From positions 1-5,883 of the forward strand of contig RFPF01000198.1 in assembly GCA_009926295.1 (NCBI GenBank): DNA of 5,883 bases, read 5' to 3'. This DNA comes from Planctomycetia bacterium. Lineage in GTDB: Bacteria > Planctomycetota > Planctomycetia > Pirellulales > UBA1268. Position 1 is the stretch's first letter, and every line of letters begins with the position of its first letter. Positions 1-5,816 of the stretch are shown here, piece by piece. Position numbers and translations under genes: made by a program. Under the pieces are notes generated by a model. It was given only the letters and a program-made list of their open reading frames with translations, did no database searches and had not been told where the DNA came from.

Positions 1-1094
1 AGCACGAGTCGGCACTGGTCCTCGGTGAAGACGCGAACCGGCCCGTAGTAGCCGTGCTGATCGAAGAACTGGCCCAGACCAGGAGGTGCCGCGAACGAAC
101 AGACCGTACCCGGTTGCACGAGCGGCAGAGCCGCCGGCCGGAGCGGCATGGACGTGGGTGGATCCGGCCCAACGCGTGGGCGAGGTGCCAGCCGGCGCAG
201 GGTGTGCGTGAGCCATTTCCAGGGGCGGATTCTCCGCGACCTGGAGCGTTGCCTGGCACACCGCTGTTCGTCGTGCAGTTGGCGAATCTGGTGCGAGAGG
301 GCGGCGACGGTCGCCCGCTCCTTGTCGAGTTGCGCCTGCAAGGCCGCGAATCGTGCGTGCGGCGGCGCAAGTTGCACGAGCGGCTGCGTCTCGGGACCAT
401 TCCGCCGCGAGTTTCGCAGCGGCCACCGGTGGTACCAGGTCTCGTGGTTGTCATGGTGAACAAGCGAGGGCGTCACGCCGGCAAGCCGCAGCGCGAGGTT
501 CACGGAAAGCTGGTCACGTCGTGAGTATCGCAGCACATGGTTCCGCCAGTGTTCCATCGCGCAGCGGACGTTCCGGCTGCGATGGTCGCGCCACACGATG
601 CCGGTCCAGTAGGGGCGCTCTTCAAGCAGGTCAGGGCAGGCGATCGCGTAGTGGTTCAGCTGCTCGAGCACACGCATCTGATCGTCGAGTCCATGCCGGG
701 CAACCTCGAGAAATTCATCCTGCAGGCTGGCGCGGAAACTGTGGGAGAAAAGACCGATCTCCGCACCGGCGAAGCAACCCTCCTGGATTGCCTCGGGCTG
801 TGCCCTGAGAATGACGGTGTTGTCGATGTACAACGAGCGATCGAAGTCGCCCAGGTATTCGTGCGGCAGGATCTTGAGAATCCGCTGACCGCGGATCGGA
901 TCCATCCCGAACGCCATCGGCACGCGGCGAATCTGCCAGGAATCGCTTCGCAGCGTCGGGGAGTCCGTGAGGCAGATGAAATCCCAGTCGCTGTTTTGCG
1001 CGATCGGTTGCTCGTTCAGGATCTCGTAATCACCCGTCAGGACCGTGTAGACGCAGTCTCGTGGCGTCATACGGGGATCAACCGATTTCTCCAT
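1..1094 (-). CDS. Fused DUF616-type glycosyltransferase-like / PhyH dioxygenase-like protein, 3' end outside window
   Basis: I translated this frame by hand: 364 codons without a stop, leaving the window at base 1, so the C-terminus is missing. Residues ~13-205 resemble the DUF616 (TOD1/MUCI70 glycosyltransferase-like) family: 'YTVLTGDYE' (16-24), 'DWDFICLTD' (36-44), 'KILPHEYLGDFDRSLYID' (74-91, with the expected acidic Asp91) and 'YSRRDQLSVNLAL' (190-202). Residues ~249-280 form a coiled coil with heptad positions Leu252, Leu256, Val263, Leu266, Ile270, Leu273. An Arg-rich then Pro-rich linker follows (~281-335). Residues 343-361, 'FFDQHGYYGPVRVFTEDQC', match the N-terminal edge of phytanoyl-CoA dioxygenase (PhyH) Fe(II)/2-oxoglutarate enzymes; the metal-binding HxD...H residues would lie outside. 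Likely role, by inference: cytoplasmic modification of a surface glycan. Start: first ATG after an in-frame TGA at 1119-1121; no Shine-Dalgarno is visible, and Met9 (1070) is an alternative. The glycosyltransferase call is good, the dioxygenase call moderate. Confidence 0.82.
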   Translation of the reverse strand, partial: MEKSVDPRMTPRDCVYTVLTGDYEILNEQPIAQNSDWDFICLTDSPTLRSDSWQIRRVPMAFGMDPIRGQRILKILPHEYLGDFDRSLYIDNTVILRAQPEAIQEGCFAGAEIGLFSHSFRASLQDEFLEVARHGLDDQMRVLEQLNHYAIACPDLLEERPYWTGIVWRDHRSRNVRCAMEHWRNHVLRYSRRDQLSVNLALRLAGVTPSLVHHDNHETWYHRWPLRNSRRNGPETQPLVQLAPPHARFAALQAQLDKERATVAALSHQIRQLHDEQRCARQRSRSRRIRPWKWLTHTLRRLAPRPRVGPDPPTSMPLRPAALPLVQPGTVCSFAAPPGLGQFFDQHGYYGPVRVFTEDQCRLV

Positions 1095-1113
1095 GCGATG
1101 AGGATAGAAAACG

Positions 1114-1135
1114 GTCGCTCACGTGAACAGGCGAC
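1114..1135. promoter_or_regulatory. Weak inverted repeat around TCACGTGA upstream of the glycosyltransferase fusion gene
   Basis: The arms GTCGC (1114-1118) and GCGAC (1131-1135) flank an 8-bp perfect palindrome TCACGTGA (1119-1126). It sits about 20-40 bases upstream of the minus-strand start at 1094, where an operator or promoter could be. The arms are short, so chance is a real alternative. The rest of 1095-1278 is more AT-rich than the genes, but I could not identify a convincing -35/-10 pair or a terminator in it. Confidence 0.2.
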
Positions 1136-1278
1136 AATGGGGCGGAATCCCGCGGACCAAAAAAGCGTCCCGGACAAAAGTTTTTGATGTGCTGCGTCGA
1201 TTCGTCACGGCCGGTATCCCGGGAGCCTGCGCAGCCGTTGAAGTCATCGGGTCGTAGTTTCAGGACTGGCGTGTTCCT

Positions 1279-2712
1279 TTAGAACATCACGAACATCTGC
1301 GTCTGAATGGCCGTGCCCGTGTAGCCGGCGCGGTAGGGGTAGAGGAAGTTCTGGGCGGGGTTCTTGTTCATGTAAATCGCCTCGAGCGTGAGCCTCGCCT
1401 GCCGCGACCGCTTGAGATACCAGTTGAGTCCGCCGCCGTACTCCTGCCCGGTGCCGTAGGGTCCGGTGACGAAACTCGATCGGGCATAGGCCTCGTACGT
1501 CCGCGGCACGAAGCACCACGACAGGTAGCCCACGCCGCCCTGGTCGAAGATGCTCGAACGCGAGAAGGTGCCGGTGCCGCGGAAGTCGTCGAGGAGCCTC
1601 CAGTAGTATTCCCCGAACAGGCCGACCCCCCGCCACTTCCAGGCCGCGTCGACCGTGGCAAGCTGGTACAGAAAGCGGTTGACGCGGGTGCTCGGACCCA
1701 GCGCATCGTCCTCCGCGAGCGGCGTGCCGTCGGAGAGCCGCACGATCGTGTCTTCGGGATTCGCGCCCGGAATCGGCAGGGCGTACGTCGGCGCGTAGAC
1801 GCCGCTGCAGCCGAGCCGGATCACCGGCGCGTCATGGTGCTCCATGTCGGACGCACCGAGGCCGAAGGGGCCGAGCGGCTCCCACCACGTGTTGCCGGCC
1901 CAGGCCATCGAGGTGCCCCGCCGGAGGACGCCGGACGTGCCGCCGTCGATCGCGTTCCAGACGCCGGCCTGGTAGTGGAGGGTCTTGTCGAAGAGCGAGC
2001 CGATCGAGGCGACGCCGGGGCTGAAGCCGGGGCGGAAGAACGTGTTGGCCATGCTGCGATCCACGCCCAGCGTCCAGGGCGTCGTGTCGACCCACTCCCG
2101 CGAGCCCGGCACGATCGTCATGCCGCCGCCCACCGTGGCCGCCTCGTCGAACTTCCAGCCGAGGAGGCCGATCGGCACGACACCGGAGCGGATGCCCACG
2201 TTGGTCGTGCCGAAGAGGGCGAAGTTGTAGACCAGCCGCTCGTCGAGCACGTGGCCGTGGAACGAGAGCAGGAAGCGGTTGATGTTGAAGGTGTTGATGT
2301 TTTCGATCGGTCGGACCATCCCGGCGGCGTCCGTCCACTCCGTGGCGTCGCGGGCGAACTCGAACCAGCGCAGCTGCATGTAGCCGCCGAGGGCCATCGC
2401 GAAGGGGAACTCGCCGCGGCGTGGCTCGGTCTTGAGGAGGATCAGCCCCTTGGGCGGTGCGAGGTCGGTCATCGGGATGTAGCGCGGCCGCGGAATACCG
2501 GCGAGCCGCGCGGCGACCATCGCATCCACCAGCGCCCGCAGCCGGGCCTCCTGCTCCGGATCCTCGTGGGTGAGCGCCTCCTCGAGGTACTGCGCGGGCT
2601 CCACCGCCTCTTCGAACGACGCTGCGCAGACGCGTGCGGGACGGTTTTCGGCCGCGAAGGCGAGGAAGCCCGCGGTGGCAACCACGACGGCGATGGCGGG
2701 GCGGGCGCGCAT
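1279..2712 (-). CDS. OprO/OprP-like outer-membrane porin
   Basis: A complete 477-residue outer-membrane beta-barrel protein, probably a trimeric channel of the phosphate-selective porin O/P family; the real substrate cannot be told from sequence. It starts with a Sec signal peptide (basic MRAR, hydrophobic core ~6-19, likely cleavage after AFA at residue 20). A short helical, charged segment follows (~38-70), common ahead of the barrel in such porins. The barrel runs from ~105 to the end, with alternating hydrophobic strands such as 'GGYMQLRWFEFARD' (109-122), 'FNINRFLLSFHGHVLDERL' (142-160), 'VDRSMANTFFRPGFSPGV' (217-234) resembling the family's conserved 'ERS..N.F.P..D.GV' stretch, and 'LFGEYYWRLL' (365-374). 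It ends in Phe477, the usual C-terminal barrel-assembly signal. GGAGG at 2719-2723 (minus strand), six bases before ATG, supports this start. It is divergent from the beta-helix gene. The family call is from pattern, not alignment. Confidence 0.85.
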   Translation of the reverse strand: MRARPAIAVVVATAGFLAFAAENRPARVCAASFEEAVEPAQYLEEALTHEDPEQEARLRALVDAMVAARLAGIPRPRYIPMTDLAPPKGLILLKTEPRRGEFPFAMALGGYMQLRWFEFARDATEWTDAAGMVRPIENINTFNINRFLLSFHGHVLDERLVYNFALFGTTNVGIRSGVVPIGLLGWKFDEAATVGGGMTIVPGSREWVDTTPWTLGVDRSMANTFFRPGFSPGVASIGSLFDKTLHYQAGVWNAIDGGTSGVLRRGTSMAWAGNTWWEPLGPFGLGASDMEHHDAPVIRLGCSGVYAPTYALPIPGANPEDTIVRLSDGTPLAEDDALGPSTRVNRFLYQLATVDAAWKWRGVGLFGEYYWRLLDDFRGTGTFSRSSIFDQGGVGYLSWCFVPRTYEAYARSSFVTGPYGTGQEYGGGLNWYLKRSRQARLTLEAIYMNKNPAQNFLYPYRAGYTGTAIQTQMFVMF

Positions 2713-2718
2713 GACGAT

Positions 2719-2723
2719 CCTCC
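2719..2723 (-). promoter_or_regulatory. Shine-Dalgarno of the porin gene
   Basis: GGAGG on the minus strand, six bases before the ATG at 2712. It confirms the porin start and shows that strong Shine-Dalgarno sites are used here, in contrast to the glycosyltransferase fusion gene, which has none visible. Confidence 0.75.
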
Positions 2724-2736
2724 ATCAGAATCGGTT

Positions 2737-2754
2737 CCGGTCGTGCCGGTCGTG
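2737..2754. repeat. Tandem 9-bp repeat, CCGGTCGTG x2
   Basis: Two perfect head-to-tail copies of CCGGTCGTG lie 25-42 bases upstream of the porin start codon, in its 5' leader or core promoter. Two copies of 9 bp may be chance in GC-rich DNA, but the position would suit a protein-binding direct repeat. Confidence 0.45.
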
Positions 2755-2798
2755 CATGCTTTTCTGCCTGGGGGAAATGCATGGGCTCGGCAGGCTGG

Positions 2799-2823
2799 GA
2801 AGCCCGGGGTCGTTCCGGGCTTC
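2799..2823. repeat. Perfect inverted repeat (9-bp stem, 7-base loop) in the divergent intergenic region
   Basis: GAAGCCCGG (2799-2807) and CCGGGCTTC (2815-2823) are perfect reverse complements around the loop GGTCGTT. The hairpin lies 87 bases upstream of the porin start and 141 bases upstream of the beta-helix start. No T-run follows on either strand, and both neighbouring genes are transcribed away from it, so it is not a terminator of either. It may be an operator, a structured leader element or a copy of a dispersed intergenic repeat. Confidence 0.6.
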
Positions 2824-2948
2824 GGACGGGATGCCAACGTCGCCGGCCAGCGGGGGTTGCCGGGGTCCGTAGCATTCAGGCGGCAGGGGCAAGACGGAGT
2901 CGGGCGGCGCCACACGGACTCGCACGGCGAGAGCCTTCGACGTGGCCC

Positions 2949-2955
2949 GGGGAGG
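2949..2955 (+). promoter_or_regulatory. Shine-Dalgarno that fixes the beta-helix gene start
   Basis: GGGGAGG followed by eight bases and ATG at 2964. It decides the start: the frame is open back to an ATG at 2781, but the 61 extra residues are Arg/Gly/Ala-rich, resemble no domain, and would put the LEGRLAL motif away from the N-terminus. Confidence 0.75.
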
Positions 2956-2963
2956 CTTCTGCC

Positions 2964-4739
2964 ATGCGATCGAAACCGCGAACTTTTGCCTGCGCCTGCG
3001 AGCGACTCGAGGGCCGGCTGGCCCTGACCGTCGGGGCGGCGGCCAATCCACGACTGCCGGCCTACGACCTCGGTTCGCCGACGCTCGCCGAGATCTGGGT
3101 CGATCCGGCCGCCGGCAACGACGCCCGCGGCGGCGGGTCGCGGGCCGAGGCGGTGCGATCGCTCTCCGAGGCCTGGCAGAGGGTGCCAGCGGGCGTCGCG
3201 CTTTCGCAAGGTGTCCGGATCAACCTCGTGGCCGGCACCTACCCCGAGTCGGCAGTGCCCAACTACTGGGAAAATCGGCTCGGCACCCTGGCCGCCCCGA
3301 TCATCGTCCGCGCGGCCGACGGCCCGGGCACGGCGCGGCTGCCGGCGGTGAACGTGTTCGGCTGCCGGCATCTCGCGTTCGAGGGCCTCGACATCTCCGC
3401 CGGCGGTGGCGACGTGCTCCACTTCGAGGCCTGCACCAACGTGCTTCTCCGCGACACCACCGTGCGCGGCACCGGCACGATCGCCACCTACGCCGTGCCG
3501 CAGGAAACGCTGAAGATGAACCAGTGCCAGCACGTGTACATCGAGCGCTGCGATATCTCGGGGGCCTGGGACAACGCGGTGGACTTCGTCGCCGTGCAAT
3601 ACGGCCACGTGGTCGGCAGCCGCATCCACCGTTCCGGCGACTGGGCGATGTATGCGAAGGGTGGCTCCGCGTCGCTCACGATCATGGGCAACGAATTCTT
3701 CGACGCCGGCACCGGTGGCTTCACGGCGGGCCAGGGCACCGGCTTCGAGTTCATGACGGCGCCGTGGCTGCGCTACGAGGCTTCCGACATCACCTTCACC
3801 GACAACGTGATCCACGACACGCAGGGGGCCGGCATCGGCGTCAACGGGGGTGAGAACATCGTGATGGCGAACAACACCCTGTATCGCGTCGGTGCTCGGA
3901 GCCACGTGATCGAGGTCGGCTTCGGGTCACGGTCGTGCGACGGCGACCGGGCGAAGTGCACGACGTATCTCGCCCAGGGTGGCTGGGGGACGAACGTACC
4001 GGGCCGCGAGGAGCCGATTCCCAACAGGAACGTCGTGATCCGCGACAACGTCGTGCTCAACCCCGACGGCTACCGGAGCCAGTGGCAGCAGTTTGCGGTG
4101 GCGGCGCCACGGACGCCGTCGGCCGGGTCGAACATCCCGTCCCCCGCCCGCGCCGACGACGGCCTGCAGATCTACGGCAACGTGATCTGGAACGGGCCGC
4201 CCGGCCATTCCCTCGGCATCGAGCAGCCCGGGCTCGCCGCGGACGTCGGGGCCCGCAACGTCATCAACACCGTGCGGCCGGTGCTCGTCGATCCGGCTCG
4301 CGGCGATTACCGCGTGGTGCCCGTGGACGGCCTGCCGGCGACACCGGTGGCGCCGTCGCCGAGTCCGTCGCCGCAGCCGGTTCCCGCGCCACCGGCCGTG
4401 CCGCGGGTGCCGTTGACCGCGGGCTTTCGCGCCGTCGCCGCGGCGACGGCCAGGTCGGTGACGACGTTCGTGGTCACGTTCAACCGGGCCGTGACGGGCG
4501 TGACGCTCGACGATTTCACGCTCGTGCGCGGACGTGCGGCGGTGTCGCTCGCCGGCGGTCGGATCACGACCACCGACGGCCGCACCTTCACGATATCGAA
4601 CGTGCCCCGCACGAACCTCGCAGGGGCCTACACGCTGCGGCTCAGGGCGGCGGGCACGGGAATCGCGGATGCCTGGTCGATCGGGCTCGCCGCGCCCGCG
4701 GCGGTCTCCTGGCGGATGACCCGTACGGTCCGGGCGTAG
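2964..4739 (+). CDS. Secreted right-handed parallel beta-helix protein with C-terminal beta-sandwich-like domain
   Basis: A 591-residue protein, probably exported and surface-located or secreted. The N-terminus carries 'CERLEGRLAL' (12-21), close to the E-x-LE-x-R motif at the start of many exported planctomycete proteins; a classic long hydrophobic signal core is not obvious. Residues ~46-450 are a parallel beta-helix: the opening 'WVDPAAGNDARGGG' (45-58), then repeating strand units such as 'LAFEGLDIS', 'VLLRDTTVRG', 'HVYIERCDIS', 'ITFTDNVIHD', 'IVMANNTLYR', 'VVIRDNVVLN' and 'LQIYGNVIW'. The most distinctive block includes 'GDWAMYAKGG' (225-234), 'GGFTAGQGTGFEFM' (251-264), 'RSHVIEVGFGSRSCDGD' (312-328) and Cys325/Cys332, which could pair. 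A Pro/Ser-rich linker (457-482) leads to a beta-rich domain (484-591), with 'VTTFVVTFNRAVTG' (499-512) resembling bacterial Ig-like folds. Many beta-helices bind or cleave polysaccharides; I see no certain catalytic set, so no enzyme activity is assigned. Confidence 0.85.
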   Translation: MRSKPRTFACACERLEGRLALTVGAAANPRLPAYDLGSPTLAEIWVDPAAGNDARGGGSRAEAVRSLSEAWQRVPAGVALSQGVRINLVAGTYPESAVPNYWENRLGTLAAPIIVRAADGPGTARLPAVNVFGCRHLAFEGLDISAGGGDVLHFEACTNVLLRDTTVRGTGTIATYAVPQETLKMNQCQHVYIERCDISGAWDNAVDFVAVQYGHVVGSRIHRSGDWAMYAKGGSASLTIMGNEFFDAGTGGFTAGQGTGFEFMTAPWLRYEASDITFTDNVIHDTQGAGIGVNGGENIVMANNTLYRVGARSHVIEVGFGSRSCDGDRAKCTTYLAQGGWGTNVPGREEPIPNRNVVIRDNVVLNPDGYRSQWQQFAVAAPRTPSAGSNIPSPARADDGLQIYGNVIWNGPPGHSLGIEQPGLAADVGARNVINTVRPVLVDPARGDYRVVPVDGLPATPVAPSPSPSPQPVPAPPAVPRVPLTAGFRAVAAATARSVTTFVVTFNRAVTGVTLDDFTLVRGRAAVSLAGGRITTTDGRTFTISNVPRTNLAGAYTLRLRAAGTGIADAWSIGLAAPAAVSWRMTRTVRA

Positions 4740-4769
4740 GCAGGGCCGGAAATCGGCGCGCTGCGCGAC

Positions 4770-4797
4770 TTGACGGCCGCCCCCAGCCCGCTAGGCT
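4770..4797 (+). promoter_or_regulatory. Possible sigma-70-like promoter of the LysR gene
   Basis: TTGACG (4770-4775, five of six to the -35 consensus), a 16-base spacer, then TAGGCT (4792-4797, three of six to the -10 consensus). Transcription would begin around 4803-4806, inside the palindrome at 4800-4814, which would fit repression of the gene by its own product. The -10 is weak, and planctomycete promoters often depart from the consensus, so this is tentative. Confidence 0.25.
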
Positions 4798-4799
4798 GT

Positions 4800-4814
4800 A
4801 TTCGTTTTACGAAT
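4800..4814. promoter_or_regulatory. Perfect palindrome with T-N11-A spacing; candidate LysR-family operator
   Basis: ATTCGT-TTT-ACGAAT: 6-bp arms around three bases. Within it T4801 and A4813 give the T-N11-A spacing with dyad symmetry known for LysR-type binding sites. It lies 81 bases upstream of the LysR start codon, inside an AT-rich island (4799-4847, 16 G/C of 49). A second, non-symmetric T-N11-A (T4832 to A4844) lies 31 bp downstream, about three helical turns. Autoregulation by the adjacent LysR protein is the simplest reading; it is not proven. Confidence 0.5.
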
Positions 4815-4834
4815 GATGTATGGCGGCATCATTC
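4811..4834. repeat. Inverted repeat, 8-bp arms, overlapping the LysR-type palindrome
   Basis: GAATGATG (4811-4818) and CATCATTC (4827-4834) are perfect reverse complements around TATGGCGG. The left arm shares GAAT (4811-4814) with the right arm of the palindrome at 4800-4814, so as RNA or cruciform only one of the two could form at a time. It could be a second operator half-site pair or a leader hairpin; it has no T-run in the position expected for a terminator of the upstream gene. Confidence 0.45.
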
Positions 4835-4895
4835 ATATTTTTGATCACGGAGGGCGGTCGGCGACGGTTCGGGCCCGTTCCTTCTGCGGGTTTGC

Positions 4896-5816
4896 ATGAA
4901 TCTCAAGTCTCTGAAAATCTTCTGCGACATCGTGACTCGCCGCAGTTTCTCTCGCGCGGCCGAGGACAACCAGATTTCGCAGTCGGGTGCCAGTCAGGTC
5001 GTCAGCCAGTTGGAGAGCCGGCTCGGGGTGCAGCTCATCGAGCGGTCGAAGCGGCCGCTCGTGCCGACCCGCGAGGGGCAGGTGTTCTTCGACGGGTGTC
5101 GCCGGGTGATCGCCCAGTACGACGCGCTCGAGGACGAGGTGCGGACGCTCCGCGAGGAGGTGGCCGGCCGCGTGCGCGTCGCCGCGATCTACTCCGTAGG
5201 CCTCCACCACATGAGCCGGTACGTGCAGGAGTTCATGAGCCGCCATCCCAAGGCGAACGTCCGGCTCGAGTACCTCCATCCCGACCGCGTGCTCGAGTCG
5301 GTGGAGGAGGGGCAGGCCGACATCGGCATCGTCAGTTATCCCCGCAGCACGCGGACCGTCGAAGCCGAGCCGTGGCGCGAGGAGCCGATCGTGCTCGTCT
5401 GCGCCCCCGGCAATCCGCTCGCCGGACGGGTCCAGATCGCGCTCGATGAGCTGCACGGCCAGCGGCTGGTGGCGTTCGATCCTGATCTCGTCATTCGGCA
5501 CGAGATCGACCGGGCGCTCGCGGCGCACGACGCGGAGCCGACGGTGGTCATGGAGTTCGACAACATCGAAACCATCAAGCGGGCCGTCGAGATCGACGCG
5601 GGTGTCGCGTTGCTGCCGGAACCGACGCTCGGCCGCGAGGTCGCGGCCGGCACGCTCACGACCGTCCGGGTCGCCGGGGAGGAGCTGGTGCGGCCGCTGG
5701 GCATCATCCACGCCCGCGGCAAGCCGCTTCCTCCGACGGCGCGGCGGTTCGTCGAACTGCTGCGAGGCCACGCCAACGACGTCGCCGCCGACGAGCCGAT
5801 CGTGGCCCACGCCTGA
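4896..5816 (+). CDS. LysR-family transcriptional regulator
   Basis: A complete 306-residue LysR-type DNA-binding regulator of typical family length. The winged helix-turn-helix occupies ~1-60: 'SFSRAAEDNQISQSGASQVV' (17-36) is the helix-turn-helix and 'LESRLGVQLIERSKRPLVPT' (39-58) the following helix and wing. A linker helix (~59-88) leads to a periplasmic-binding-protein-like effector domain (~90-295), opening with 'GRVRVAAIYSVG' and containing 'GQADIGIVSYP' and 'DAGVALLPEP', both typical of the family. The ATG at 4896 is the first after an in-frame TGA at 4842-4844 and gives the canonical 'MNLKSLKIFCDIV' beginning; the Shine-Dalgarno is weak. The sequence looks closer to the CysB/CysL/CbbR-like group than to amino-acid regulators, but the effector and targets cannot be named. 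It stands 156 bases after the beta-helix gene with its own palindromic operator candidate, so it is probably transcribed separately. Confidence 0.93.
   Translation: MNLKSLKIFCDIVTRRSFSRAAEDNQISQSGASQVVSQLESRLGVQLIERSKRPLVPTREGQVFFDGCRRVIAQYDALEDEVRTLREEVAGRVRVAAIYSVGLHHMSRYVQEFMSRHPKANVRLEYLHPDRVLESVEEGQADIGIVSYPRSTRTVEAEPWREEPIVLVCAPGNPLAGRVQIALDELHGQRLVAFDPDLVIRHEIDRALAAHDAEPTVVMEFDNIETIKRAVEIDAGVALLPEPTLGREVAAGTLTTVRVAGEELVRPLGIIHARGKPLPPTARRFVELLRGHANDVAADEPIVAHA

Noticed and set aside
537..1187. Plus-strand open frames at 54-524, 148-459, 353-808 and 537-1187
   Set aside because: They lie opposite the minus-strand glycosyltransferase/dioxygenase frame, which shows recognisable motifs along its whole length. 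The plus-strand translations are Arg-rich with no domain pattern.
1130..1238. Possible terminators after the porin: A/T runs near 1159-1185 and the arms ACGGC/GCCGT at 1207-1211 and 1234-1238
   Set aside because: Stems are only three to five base pairs or have long loops, and none is directly followed by a T-run on the minus strand, so a Rho-independent terminator cannot be supported.
2781..2963. Upstream ATG at 2781 as start of the beta-helix gene
   Set aside because: The 61 added residues look like translated intergenic DNA and include the hairpin at 2799-2823. GGGGAGG eight bases before the ATG at 2964, and the LEGRLAL motif placed near the N-terminus from there, decide for 2964.
1834..3027. 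A 397-residue plus-strand open frame antisense to the porin gene, and the minus-strand frame at 1832-2875
   Set aside because: Long stop-free shadow frames are expected in GC-rich coding DNA. Both are low-complexity (His/Arg/Ala/Gly-rich), and the porin frame has a signal peptide, barrel strands and a Shine-Dalgarno.
2469..3905. A 478-residue minus-strand open frame across the porin start and the beta-helix gene
   Set aside because: It spans the divergent intergenic region and two real genes in wrong frames; its composition is shadow-like, with no domain and no ribosome-binding site of note.
4740..4769. GC-rich hairpin-like sequence after the beta-helix stop as a terminator
   Set aside because: Only GCGC-type four-base arms pair, and no T-run follows.
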